From Saccharospirillum sp. MSK14-1 (GTDB lineage: Bacteria; Pseudomonadota; Gammaproteobacteria; Pseudomonadales; Natronospirillaceae), in assembly GCF_003054965.1 (NCBI RefSeq), contig NZ_MIES01000033.1:744001-808000 (forward strand): 64,000 nucleotides of DNA, given 5' to 3'. This document shows positions 19,133 to 27,864 of the stretch, one piece after another. The translations under genes were made by a program, and so were the position numbers. Under the pieces are notes generated by a model. It saw only the letters and a list, made by a program, of their open reading frames with translations. It searched no databases and had not been told where the DNA came from. Position 1 is the stretch's first letter, and each line of letters opens with the position of its first letter.

Positions 19133-19653
19133 GATGACGCCGTCGTCGCTTTAAGTGCCAGAGTGCGATTGCACCGATAAAACAGCGGCAACCACAGTCC
19201 CCATCCGAGCGGAATCAACCACCAAGCAGGGCCGGATACCTCGGCCGCACCTAGAGCTGCGCCGCCCAGATAACTGCCACCGGCCCCAAAAACCCCGCCC
19301 AGGATTTGCAGCAGTGGTCTATTGGCCAGCCATGCCAATGAGTGGTTTAAGGTCAGCGGAAACATGAGCCACAAGCCCGTGAGCCACAGCGGCATTGGCC
19401 AACCGGCCCCTATAAACTCAACCCAGGGTGAGAGATGCCACAGTAGGTCAATCATGGCACCGATCATCATCACGGGAATCACGCGATGCCATTCGCCGGG
19501 TTGCGCCAACCAGCGGTAATGGCACAGCATAAAAACAGCCACCCAGACTAAGGCCCAGGGCGACCGTGTGAGCACCAACAGAAACCAACCACCCTGGAAT
19601 CCCGCGTAATTGAACAACGCCCGTGTCGTTGCTGTGTTCACGGCGTAACCCAC
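19129..19653 (-). CDS. DUF2878 inner-membrane protein
   Basis: 174 residues with about five to six transmembrane helices. The start region FNYAGFQGGWFLLVL and the polar-in-membrane segment MIGAMIDLLWHLSPWVEF are typical of DUF2878. The gene overlaps the end of the Cfa-like gene by 16 bases. DUF2878 genes recur in the gammaproteobacterial photolyase/Cfa/DUF1365 cluster; their biochemical role is unknown. Confidence 0.82.
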   Translation of the reverse strand: MGYAVNTATTRALFNYAGFQGGWFLLVLTRSPWALVWVAVFMLCHYRWLAQPGEWHRVIPVMMIGAMIDLLWHLSPWVEFIGAGWPMPLWLTGLWLMFPLTLNHSLAWLANRPLLQILGGVFGAGGSYLGGAALGAAEVSGPAWWLIPLGWGLWLPLFYRCNRTLALKATTASS

Positions 19654-20879
19654 AAACGGCGGTGGCCCGCTTTGGCAAAGACCACTTGATGCGTATTAAT
19701 GGCGCGTTCGGCAAAGCCGCCTTCGCAATAGGAAAAGTAGTAGCGCCACAGCCGCTGGAAACTGTCGTCATAACCCAATGCCAACAATTCATCACGGGCG
19801 TGAAGAAACCGTCGATGCCACTCGTTCAACGTCAGGGCGTAGTGTTCGGTCATGTCTTCCAGATGCAGTGTCTGCAAGTCGGTATGGCGCTTCAGGTTAT
19901 CTTGCAGTACTGACAAAGACGGCAGGTGACCACCGGGGAAAATATATTTACGAATAAAATCGACGCTTTTGCGGTAGCGATCGTAACGTTGGTCGGGCAG
20001 GGTGATGCATTGCAGCAAGGCAACCCCCTCGTCGTCGAGTCGTTCAGACAGCACGCGGAAATAGCTGGGCAGATAATCGTGGCCAACCGCTTCGATCATC
20101 TCGATCGATACCAACTTGGAATACTGGCCTTCCAGGTCGCGATAATCCTGTTTGAGCAATTGAATGCGATCGTCCAGCCCAGCCGCTTTGATGCGTTTGG
20201 CGGCGTAGTCGAACTGCTCATCAGAAATGGTGGTCGTTGTGACGCGACACCCATAATGCTGAGCCGCATGAATTGCCAGCCCACCCCAACCAGTGCCAAT
20301 TTCCAGCAAGTTGTCGTCGGCCGTGAGTGCCAGTTTTTGACAGATGCGATCGAGTCGAAACCGCTGTGCGTCTTCCAGTGAAGTGGTTTCATCTGGATAA
20401 AAAGCACTGGAATACATCATCGATGGGTCGAGAAAGGTTTCGAACAGATCGTTACCCAGGTCGTAGTGCGCTTGAATATTGCGTCGCGAACCGGCTTTGT
20501 CATTGCGGTTCAGCCAGTGTGCAAAACGCAGCAGCGGTTTGGTCAGGCGGCCGAGTGTTTTATTGAGACCGCCCGTGGTATCGAGGTTGGCCGCGAACAC
20601 GCGTACCACCGCGGTGAGGTCGGGCGTATCCCAGAAGCCCGCGACATAACATTCGGCAGCGGCCAGATCGCCACCGGTTAACATTTCGCGATACACACGG
20701 GTGTTGTGAATGCGGACGTGAGCGTGTGGTCCCGCGCTGTCGAGTCGGCCGAAAACCTGTCGGCCTTCGGAGTCTTCCAGAGTCAGGGAGCCTTGAGTGA
20801 ATCGACTGAGGGCTTTGAACAGCAGTCGTCGGCTCAGCGTTGCCGAGCGCGAGGTCGATTGCGTTGAAGCGATGGTCAT
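19638..20879 (-). CDS. Cyclopropane-fatty-acid-synthase-like SAM methyltransferase
   Basis: 413 residues. It has the Cfa fold, with QAHYDLGNDLFETFLDPSMM at about 136-155 and the SAM motif LEIGTGWGGLA at 192-202. The start is ATG 20879, after GGAAAC and overlapping DUF1365 by ATGA; the longer frame upstream runs through DUF1365. The E. coli Cfa active-site Cys139 (YSCAYW) corresponds to Ser here (YSSAFY, 156-161). That substitution occurs in the branch found with DUF1365 and COG2907 genes. The product could be cyclopropane, methylated or furan fatty acids; sequence alone does not decide. Confidence 0.92.
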   Translation of the reverse strand: MTIASTQSTSRSATLSRRLLFKALSRFTQGSLTLEDSEGRQVFGRLDSAGPHAHVRIHNTRVYREMLTGGDLAAAECYVAGFWDTPDLTAVVRVFAANLDTTGGLNKTLGRLTKPLLRFAHWLNRNDKAGSRRNIQAHYDLGNDLFETFLDPSMMYSSAFYPDETTSLEDAQRFRLDRICQKLALTADDNLLEIGTGWGGLAIHAAQHYGCRVTTTTISDEQFDYAAKRIKAAGLDDRIQLLKQDYRDLEGQYSKLVSIEMIEAVGHDYLPSYFRVLSERLDDEGVALLQCITLPDQRYDRYRKSVDFIRKYIFPGGHLPSLSVLQDNLKRHTDLQTLHLEDMTEHYALTLNEWHRRFLHARDELLALGYDDSFQRLWRYYFSYCEGGFAERAINTHQVVFAKAGHRRLWVTP

Positions 20880-21676
20880 GCCGATGTTTCCTTCTTGTCC
20901 TTGTTCGGATGAGGGTAAAAGGGAATGCCTTTCAACCAGAGCCTTAAGGCGTGCCAGTAAATGCCGGTTACGACTTTTACGGTTATCCACGGAAAACGGA
21001 TGAGCGCACGATTCATATTGCGACGATTAACTTCATTGGCTTCCATAACCAGCGTCGCGTCAAAGCGCCGTTCGCCATCTTGATAATTTTCCAAATGCAC
21101 TCGCAGCGTTTGTTCCGGTGCCCCGAATACCCAACGATAGTCCATATCCATGGGTAGAAAAGGCGAAACGTGAAACGCCTTGGCCAGATGGTATTCCTGA
21201 TAATGACGATGTTGACGCTTGGGTTCGTGCCCGCCATCACCGGGTTTTACTGTCAGCACGTATTGATGCCGCTCACCCCAGGGCGTGTTGGTCACTTCCG
21301 GCATGATGGCCAGTAGATTATTTTGATCATCAAAGGCGTAGTAAATCGTGACCGGGTTAAACGAAATGCCGAGATAACGCAGGTGCGTCAGCATGCGCAC
21401 GGAATGGAATCGCGCGGGATCAATGTCGCTTAACTCAACCATGCGCTCAATGACGGCCGCTTTCAGGTCGTGTTTGTGGGCGGCAAAATAATCGCTGCGC
21501 CGAAAGCTGGCCCAGTTAAACCGCTCGCGCGACCAGAATGAGGATTGCGCAAACACCTCATCCATTTCATCCAAGTCCAGATACAGCATAAAGAGCGGGT
21601 AATTCAGACGGTGGTCGCGAGGCGCATAGCGACGATGTCGGACCCAGCCCTCATACAGGCGACTGTTCATTGCCAT
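20876..21676 (-). CDS. DUF1365 protein
   Basis: 266 residues. Family features are present: NSRLYEGWVRHRRYAPRDHRLNYPLFMLYLDLDE at the start, and ISFNPVTIYYAF in the middle. DUF1365 has no known reaction but almost always lies beside a Cfa-like methyltransferase and a COG2907 flavoprotein, which suggests a fatty-acyl substrate. It overlaps the flavoprotein by ten bases and the Cfa-like gene by four. The ATG at 21676 has AGGA at eight bases; a second ATG at 21670 is possible. Confidence 0.9.
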   Translation of the reverse strand: MAMNSRLYEGWVRHRRYAPRDHRLNYPLFMLYLDLDEMDEVFAQSSFWSRERFNWASFRRSDYFAAHKHDLKAAVIERMVELSDIDPARFHSVRMLTHLRYLGISFNPVTIYYAFDDQNNLLAIMPEVTNTPWGERHQYVLTVKPGDGGHEPKRQHRHYQEYHLAKAFHVSPFLPMDMDYRWVFGAPEQTLRVHLENYQDGERRFDATLVMEANEVNRRNMNRALIRFPWITVKVVTGIYWHALRLWLKGIPFYPHPNKDKKETSA

Positions 21677-22935
21677 GGTTCAATTCCTAAGTCTTTAACC
21701 ACGCGCAACGCGCTGTTAACGCCATCCTCGTGGAAACCATTGAACCAATAGGCGCCACAAAAATGGCTGCGGTTGCGATTACCGATGCGATGATAGTGTT
21801 GTTGCGCTTCAATACCTGCCTTAGAAAACACCGGGTGGGCATAGTTAAAGCGATTGATGATTTTGTCCGGTGAAATCTGATCGGTGCGATTCAACGTCAC
21901 GCAAAACGTAACAGGCGCATCGCTGAAATTTTGCAGGATATTCATGTTGTACGTCAGACCGACGTCTTCACCCGCCTGTTCCGGTAGATGATAGTTCCAC
22001 GCCGCCCAGGCTTTACGCCGATTGGGTAATAAACTGTCATCGGTATGCAGCACCACTTCGTTTTGACTGTAGGGAATGGCACCGAGAATCTGTTGTTCCT
22101 CCTCGGTTGGGTCGGCGAGCATCGACAGTGCCTGGTCGCTGTGACAAGCGAATACAACCTGGTCAAAGCGTTCCTGATGTCCGTTATAAAAATGCAGGGT
22201 TACAGCATCGGCGTCGCGTTCAACCCGTTCAATGCGGTGCAAGGTGTGGACCTTGTCCCGGAAGGGCGCAATTAACGGATCAATGTAAGCGCGAGAACCG
22301 CCTTTAATGACGTACCACTGGGGGCGATTTTTGACCGATAGTAAACCGTGATTTTTAAAAAAACGCACAAAAAATAGCGCCGGGAATGCTTCCATTTCGG
22401 CTTCGCCCGAAGACCAGATCGCTGCGCCCATCGGTATGATGTAGTGATGGACAAAGGTCCGGCCATAACCCCCATTGCGCAGGTATTCGCCCAACGTCAG
22501 TTCCGGTGTCAGCCGCCCGGCTTCCAGATCAGCCTGACTGCGTTTGTTGAACCGCAAGATGTCGAACAACATCCGCCAGAATGACGGCCGGAAAATATTG
22601 CGGCGCTGGGCAAACAGCGAATCCAGATTGTGGCCATTGTACTCCAGGCCGCTGGCGTCATCGCGCACACTGAAACTCATCTCAGTGGCTTCACGTTCAA
22701 CATCCAACGGCGCCATCAAGCGATTGAAGTTGTGATAAACCCAGTCGTTGTAAACGATAAATCCGGTGTTGACCGGATAAACTTGGCCATCGATTTCAAT
22801 GTCTTGGGTATGGGTATGGCCGCCAAGCACTTCGTTTTGTTCGTAAACTTCGATGTTGTAGTGCTCGTGCAACAAGCGAGCGGTTGTTAGACCGGCGATA
22901 CCGCTGCCAATGATGGCAATGCGTTGACTGCTCAT
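21667..22935 (-). CDS. FAD-dependent amine-oxidase-like protein (COG2907)
   Basis: 422 residues. An N-terminal Rossmann FAD motif GSGIAGLTTARLL (11-23) is followed by EVLGGHTHT, the ADP-binding continuation. FHEDGVNSALRVV near the C-terminus closes the FAD site. COG2907 flavoproteins resemble phytoene-desaturase-type oxidoreductases. In light-induced and singlet-oxygen clusters of other proteobacteria they accompany Cfa-like enzymes, where acyl-chain desaturation has been proposed. The substrate is inferred. Confidence 0.9.
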   Translation of the reverse strand: MSSQRIAIIGSGIAGLTTARLLHEHYNIEVYEQNEVLGGHTHTQDIEIDGQVYPVNTGFIVYNDWVYHNFNRLMAPLDVEREATEMSFSVRDDASGLEYNGHNLDSLFAQRRNIFRPSFWRMLFDILRFNKRSQADLEAGRLTPELTLGEYLRNGGYGRTFVHHYIIPMGAAIWSSGEAEMEAFPALFFVRFFKNHGLLSVKNRPQWYVIKGGSRAYIDPLIAPFRDKVHTLHRIERVERDADAVTLHFYNGHQERFDQVVFACHSDQALSMLADPTEEEQQILGAIPYSQNEVVLHTDDSLLPNRRKAWAAWNYHLPEQAGEDVGLTYNMNILQNFSDAPVTFCVTLNRTDQISPDKIINRFNYAHPVFSKAGIEAQQHYHRIGNRNRSHFCGAYWFNGFHEDGVNSALRVVKDLGIEPWQ

Positions 22936-22955
22936 AAAACGATTCCCAAATGTTC

Positions 22956-23381
22956 TCAGTTGTTCAGTCGGCCTTTCAGCCAGCCAAGAATGGAGCCGAT
23001 AACCGGCAGGTGGTCGAACAGCATCTGATTGCTGTCGAAATAATCCTGGTGCAGTTGAATGCGCTCATCGAACTGCAGATACGTTACGCCGGGCATGGTG
23101 ATGGGTCGACCGCCGGCTACTTTGGGATGGGCGTAGGTCATTTCCCAGCGCAGCATGGCTTCACTTTCGTTCTCCCAGTGACTCAAGTAGCGAAAGTTAA
23201 TGGTGTCCAAATTGCGGTACAGATTGACGAAATAATTTTCCAATTGATCCAGCCCGTCGATGCGATGCATCGGATCGATAAAGACCACCTGTTCACCATA
23301 GACCTGTGCCAGCCGGTCGCGAGTAACGTTGTCGGGCCCTAAATCAGCATAGAGTGTTTGAATGCGTTCGATCATAGACAT
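22956..23381 (-). CDS. SnoaL/NTF2-like protein
   Basis: 141 residues with an NTF2-like cone fold pattern: IERIQTLYADLGPDNVTRDRLAQVYGEQVVFIDPMHRIDG, then YFVNLYRNLDTINFRYLSHWENESEAMLRWEMTYAHPK. It lies 20 bases before the flavoprotein and 26 bases after photolyase. Such a gene occupies the same place in Vibrio and Pseudomonas versions of this cluster. No catalytic residues can be assigned. An SDR dehydrogenase often found between SnoaL and the flavoprotein is missing here. Confidence 0.85.
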   Translation of the reverse strand: MSMIERIQTLYADLGPDNVTRDRLAQVYGEQVVFIDPMHRIDGLDQLENYFVNLYRNLDTINFRYLSHWENESEAMLRWEMTYAHPKVAGGRPITMPGVTYLQFDERIQLHQDYFDSNQMLFDHLPVIGSILGWLKGRLNN

Positions 23382-23407
23382 GGTTGTGTGCCTGGTTTGT
23401 GGTCTGG

Positions 23408-24793
23408 TTAAAGTTGCTTGAACAGCGCCAGCGTCTCTGCGCGGGCGCGGGAATAATCCACTAACGGTGCCGGGTAATCCGGCATCGTCGGTGGCTCGTG
23501 TATGTGTTTGTTGTTCAGTGATGCCAGTTCCGGCACCCAGCGACGGATGTAGTCGCCGTCAGGATCAAAGCGTTGTGATTGCGTGGTGGGATTAAAAATG
23601 CGGAAGTAGGGCGCGGCGTCCACACCGGTCGCGGCACACCACTGCCAGCCGCCATTGTTACTGGCGAAATCGATGTCGAGTAGCGAGCGCGCGAACCAGC
23701 GTTCACCTTCGCGCCAATCGATCTGCAGGATTTTGACCAGATACATCGCAACAATCATGCGCACGCGGTTATGCATCCAGCCGGTGTGAGCCAGTTGCCG
23801 CATGCCAGCATCGACAATCGGGACGCCGGTTTGACCCTGTTGCCAGCCGCGCAATAGTGCCGCTTCATCGCGCCATGGAAACGCATCCCAGCGGCTGTAA
23901 AAGGGTTGATGCTTCGCCAGCTCAGGGCGCCAGTACAATAAGTAGTGATAGAACTCGCGCCAGATCAGTTCCGATAGCCAGGTTTGTAAGCCAGCGCTGT
24001 CGTCCTGCGGATGCTGCAAGCAAGCATACAGGCACTGGCGCAAGCTGATGGCGCCGTTCGCCAGCGCAGCCGATAAACGTGATGTCCCTTCAGTGCCAGG
24101 GAAATCCCGTTGCTGTTGATAGTCGCGTGCGGCTGAGCTTAAAAATTCGTCCAGTTGATTGAGGGCGCTGTTTTCGTTTAACGGCAGTTCGACGATGTCG
24201 GGCGAGGGTACGTCCGGAAAACGGCAGCAAGGTTTTATGGCCGGTCCAACGGGTTCCGGTTCCGGCAAAGGCGCTGTTAATGGCGCGTTGTTTTGCTGGC
24301 GTAACCAGTTCTTTTTGTAGGGTGTAAAAACGCGATACATCTCGCCCTGGCCGGTCAGCAGTTGGCTCGGTTCGCGGGTCACCCGGTCTTCATAGATGTG
24401 GGTGTCCAGTCCGGCCTGTTGTGCGTGTGTCAACGCTCGCTGATCGCGCTGGACTTCGTCCCAGCCAAACTCGCGGTGAAAACTAATGGAGCGGGCGTTC
24501 AGTTGCTGGGCTAGGTGCATTAAGTCGGCAACACCCGCCTGCCAGTCGATGGACTCAATCAGTGAAAGGCCAATACCCAGACGAGCCAGCCGTTGCTCCA
24601 GGGTGCGTAAGGCGTCAAGCCAGGCGAAGCGTCGCGGTTGACCGTAGTCGTGCCGGTCCCATTGTTGCGGTGTCCACAAAAATACCGCCTGGACGCGGGC
24701 CTCTTTGCCAGCCAGTGCGCAAGCCTGGGTCAAAGCGGCGTTGTCGTGAGTCCGCAAATCGTTGCGAAACCAAACCAGGTGTGTAGCGGTCAC
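23408..24793 (-). CDS. phr: Deoxyribodipyrimidine photolyase
   Basis: 461 residues. It repairs cyclobutane pyrimidine dimers in DNA with blue light. An N-terminal antenna-cofactor domain (about 3-130, WFRNDLRTHDNAAL) precedes the FAD domain. GWMHNRVRMIVA and LDIDFASNNGGWQWCAATG carry the FAD and DNA contacts and the electron-transfer tryptophans. This is the class I CPD photolyase pattern, not a cryptochrome-DASH. The start is GTG at 24793, six bases after AAGGA. DUF523/DUF1722 lies upstream, as with E. coli ybgA-phr. Confidence 0.95.
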   Translation of the reverse strand: MTATHLVWFRNDLRTHDNAALTQACALAGKEARVQAVFLWTPQQWDRHDYGQPRRFAWLDALRTLEQRLARLGIGLSLIESIDWQAGVADLMHLAQQLNARSISFHREFGWDEVQRDQRALTHAQQAGLDTHIYEDRVTREPSQLLTGQGEMYRVFTPYKKNWLRQQNNAPLTAPLPEPEPVGPAIKPCCRFPDVPSPDIVELPLNENSALNQLDEFLSSAARDYQQQRDFPGTEGTSRLSAALANGAISLRQCLYACLQHPQDDSAGLQTWLSELIWREFYHYLLYWRPELAKHQPFYSRWDAFPWRDEAALLRGWQQGQTGVPIVDAGMRQLAHTGWMHNRVRMIVAMYLVKILQIDWREGERWFARSLLDIDFASNNGGWQWCAATGVDAAPYFRIFNPTTQSQRFDPDGDYIRRWVPELASLNNKHIHEPPTMPDYPAPLVDYSRARAETLALFKQL

Positions 24794-24874
24794 AGCAAGT
24801 CCTTAAGTGGCTGATCCAATGAATGACGCTGACATCCTTGTACGTACGCCGAGGGTGGTTTGGTTCACTGGTGG

Positions 24875-25825
24875 TTAAATTGGGTTACGCAGTCCAAGTG
24901 ATTCGGGGTAAGGATCAAGTACCGTTTGTTGGCGCAGATAAGGGAAGTCTTCTCCATGCAGAAAAACGTAATGTTTGAGCATGGCAATCGGCACGATAAA
25001 CGGCACGATGGATTGCTGGTATTGGTCAATGCTGTGTCGCAGCGATGCCTTTTCTTTATCGCTCAGTTGCTGTTTGAAATAGCCCATTAAGTGCTGCAAT
25101 ACATTGACGCGCTGGCCGCGACTGGGCACTTTTTTCAAGGCGCTCATCAGCTCTGTTAAATAGCGATGACCGAGCTCTGCTAACTGATTTCGGTCGCTTA
25201 GATCAGCCAGTAATTGGCCGAGCGACTTGTAGCGATTGTAGTCGTGCATCATCAGCAGATATTTTTGTCTGGAATGAAAGTCGATTAACCCTTTAGCGGA
25301 TTGCCAGGGTTGTTCGGTTCGCCACTGATGATAAACGTACAGGCGTTGTACAAAATTTTCGGCCAATCCAGGATCGCTCAGGCGACCACTTTCTTCGACC
25401 GGCAGCCAGGGCCGATGCTCCAGAATGACTTGAGTATGAATGCCAACGCCGGTTTTTTCCGGTACCGGTTTGTCGGTATAAAGTTTGACGCGTTCCATGC
25501 CGCACGAGGGCGAGCCTTGCATCAAGACATAGCCGTCGATGTCGTCCAGTTGCGGTAAAACGCTGTGCGCATACTCGCGCAAAGCGTCGGTGTGATCGAC
25601 GCTGTCATCGCTGCTGTTTACCGCGCGTGTGCCGCTGTCTGTTTGGATCAGTCGAATGGTTTCTCGGGGGATGCCCAGCCCGATGCCAACTTCTGGGCAG
25701 AAAGGACGGAAATCGGCGAACTGGCCGAGCGATTCCGTGAGCCAACGATGCAGCTTATGGCCGCCATTAAAGCGCACTTCCTCACCCAGTAAACAACTGC
25801 TGACTGCCAGTGTCAGTTTCGACAT
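24875..25825 (-). CDS. DUF523-DUF1722 protein (YbgA-like fusion)
   Basis: 316 residues. The N-terminal DUF523 (about 1-150) carries SSCLLGEEVRFNG, FCPEVGIGLG and QGSPSCG, whose conserved cysteines could bind metal. The C-terminal DUF1722 (about 185-310) corresponds to E. coli YbgA. YbgA sits in an operon with phr in E. coli, and here too the gene is immediately upstream of phr. The biochemical role is unknown. The 81-base gap to phr has no clear minus-strand promoter, so co-transcription is likely. Confidence 0.92.
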   Translation of the reverse strand: MSKLTLAVSSCLLGEEVRFNGGHKLHRWLTESLGQFADFRPFCPEVGIGLGIPRETIRLIQTDSGTRAVNSSDDSVDHTDALREYAHSVLPQLDDIDGYVLMQGSPSCGMERVKLYTDKPVPEKTGVGIHTQVILEHRPWLPVEESGRLSDPGLAENFVQRLYVYHQWRTEQPWQSAKGLIDFHSRQKYLLMMHDYNRYKSLGQLLADLSDRNQLAELGHRYLTELMSALKKVPSRGQRVNVLQHLMGYFKQQLSDKEKASLRHSIDQYQQSIVPFIVPIAMLKHYVFLHGEDFPYLRQQTVLDPYPESLGLRNPI

Positions 25826-25882
25826 GGTGTGCTCTCAACCTGATATTCAAAACAGCGAATACGCCATAGCCTGCCGGGTGGA

Positions 25883-27520
25883 TTACTGTTGACCACTGCG
25901 CAGCCGCGTCAGGTGGCGATTAAAATCCGACGCCAGGGTTGATAATTCTTCGCTTAAGGCGTGGGCATCGCGGCTTTCACCTGAGGTATCTTCCGCCAGA
26001 TTACGAATTTTCATGATCAATTCGCTGAGCGAACCAGCCACACTGGTTTGCTCTTCTGCGGCAGTGGCGATCTGCTGGTTTTTTTCGTTAATCTGGGTAA
26101 TGGCAACCAGAATTTCGTCCAAATGGGTGCCGACTTCGACGACCTGGCTCGCCGTGGATTCGGTTTGAACGCGACCGGTTTCCATGGCGCGCACCGACTC
26201 TTCGGCACCCCCACGGATGGATTCCAGAATATTTTGAATTTCAACCGTCGACTGCTGGGTTTTTTCTGCCAGTGAACGCACTTCGTCGGCGACAACTGCA
26301 AAGCCCCGGCCTTGTTCGCCCGCACGGGCTGCTTCAATGGCAGCGTTCAGAGCCAACAGATTGGTTTGCTCGGCAATGCCTTTAATCACCGTCAGTACCG
26401 ATCCTACGTTTTCCGACTCTTGAGCCAGGCGAGTGATGGATTCGGCCGTTGATTCTGTATCATTGACCAGCTTTTGCATGGTTTGTTGCGCACGTTGCAT
26501 CGAGTCGCCACCACTGCGCGCCAGTTTTTCGGTATGGCTGGTCGCTTCAGCGGTTTCCGATGCATTGCCCGCAACTTCGCGTGATGCCGCTTCCATCTCC
26601 TCGATTGCGGTGGCGACCTGGTGGCTTAAATCGCTTTGCTCCGCCGTGGTACGAGCAATACCACCGGACATGGTGTCGAGCTTGCCGACGGCGTTCTGTA
26701 GAGCGGTAGCGTTGCGTTCCAGGTCGTTGATCATTTCATGAAGGAAGCTGCGTAGAAAATCGATCGTCCGCGCCAGATCACCCAGTTCATCGCGACGGTT
26801 TAACTCAATCGGCTGATCATATTGGCCGTGCTGAATATGCTGCACACCGGCTTTGAGTTGATGGATGGGTTTAATGATCGATAAGCGAACAAACATCAAG
26901 ATGGCACCCAGAATAACCAGGCTGCAAGCCACGGCTAAACTCAATGAAACGATCAAGGTGGTATCAGCATGCTGACTGGCTTCAGTGGTCGCTGAGTTGG
27001 CCCGCTCGGACAGTTGCAAGCCGAGGTCTTCCATCGCAGCGGACGGCGCGCGGTCAATGCCCGATACCGCCGCGTCGCCTGCGGTGTGATCGAAACCGCT
27101 GCGAATAAAGGCTTGGCGACCCTCGCCATAGGCCGTGCCCATGTTGCGATGATCAATAAGGAATTGTTCGGCCGTGGCCTGCAGTTCAGGGTAATCGGAG
27201 AGGCCATCGACGAGCGCCTGGACGCGATTTTGGACATCGTCCTGCAGCGCAAGGAAGCTTCCCCAGTAGCGTTCCATCCGCTCTGGGTCCTGGCCGCGCA
27301 GCAGCACATTTTTCCATTCCTGCACTTGGCGTTTGAAGTCCAGATTGGCCAGGTCAGCGTTCTTTTCCAGCGACTTCAGGTCCGTCAGAACAGTTTCCAG
27401 TTTGTCGACGGAGCGCTGCATGGAAAAAATGCCGGCGAAGGCGATAATAACCATGGCCAAGATGCTGATGAAAATGGCCAAGAGTAGCCGGAATTGCAAC
27501 GTGGGTTCAGGGCGTTTCAT
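25883..27520 (-). CDS. Methyl-accepting chemotaxis protein
   Basis: 545 residues. Transmembrane helix about 10-32, periplasmic helical-bundle sensing domain (about 33-190), transmembrane helix about 192-214, HAMP (about 215-268), then a cytoplasmic signalling domain. The hairpin tip EQTNLLALNAAIEAARAGEQGRGFAVVADEVR is fully conserved. No PAS or haem motif is visible in the sensor, so the ligand is unknown. No CheR-binding pentapeptide is seen at the C-terminus. The stop is only 57 bases before DUF523/DUF1722 on the same strand. Confidence 0.95.
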   Translation of the reverse strand: MKRPEPTLQFRLLLAIFISILAMVIIAFAGIFSMQRSVDKLETVLTDLKSLEKNADLANLDFKRQVQEWKNVLLRGQDPERMERYWGSFLALQDDVQNRVQALVDGLSDYPELQATAEQFLIDHRNMGTAYGEGRQAFIRSGFDHTAGDAAVSGIDRAPSAAMEDLGLQLSERANSATTEASQHADTTLIVSLSLAVACSLVILGAILMFVRLSIIKPIHQLKAGVQHIQHGQYDQPIELNRRDELGDLARTIDFLRSFLHEMINDLERNATALQNAVGKLDTMSGGIARTTAEQSDLSHQVATAIEEMEAASREVAGNASETAEATSHTEKLARSGGDSMQRAQQTMQKLVNDTESTAESITRLAQESENVGSVLTVIKGIAEQTNLLALNAAIEAARAGEQGRGFAVVADEVRSLAEKTQQSTVEIQNILESIRGGAEESVRAMETGRVQTESTASQVVEVGTHLDEILVAITQINEKNQQIATAAEEQTSVAGSLSELIMKIRNLAEDTSGESRDAHALSEELSTLASDFNRHLTRLRSGQQ

Positions 27521-27601
27521 AGTCGATGCTCGCTTGGCAATGCAGTGCCAGTTGGTAATGGGTTCAGAACTTCTAACACCAGTATAGAAGCTGCACAGTG
27601 C

Positions 27602-27629
27602 TTGAGATTTTTATTTAGGCAGGCATAAT
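27602..27629 (+). promoter_or_regulatory. Promoter of the 4.5S RNA gene
   Basis: TTGAGA at 27602-27607 and CATAAT at 27624-27629, 16 bases apart, are followed by a GC-rich discriminator (GCCGCGC). The spacing and discriminator match the tRNA promoters at 1017 and 7808. Confidence 0.65.
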
Positions 27630-27643
27630 GCCGCGCTCTGTTA

Positions 27644-27758
<115 letters not shown>

Positions 27759-27864
27759 AGTCTTTCTAAGCCTCTGTTTTACTTCGTTTTTTCTTAACCA
27801 TCTGGCAGCGCCAGCTCATCCCGGTTAGGATAGGCGTCCGTCGAATTCGCAACCCCGAGCCGTC

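Noticed and set aside
24812-24817. TGATCC resembling a sigmaE/ChrR -35 element near phr
   Set aside because: It lies on the plus strand, facing away from the minus-strand phr operon, with no matching -10 for that operon.
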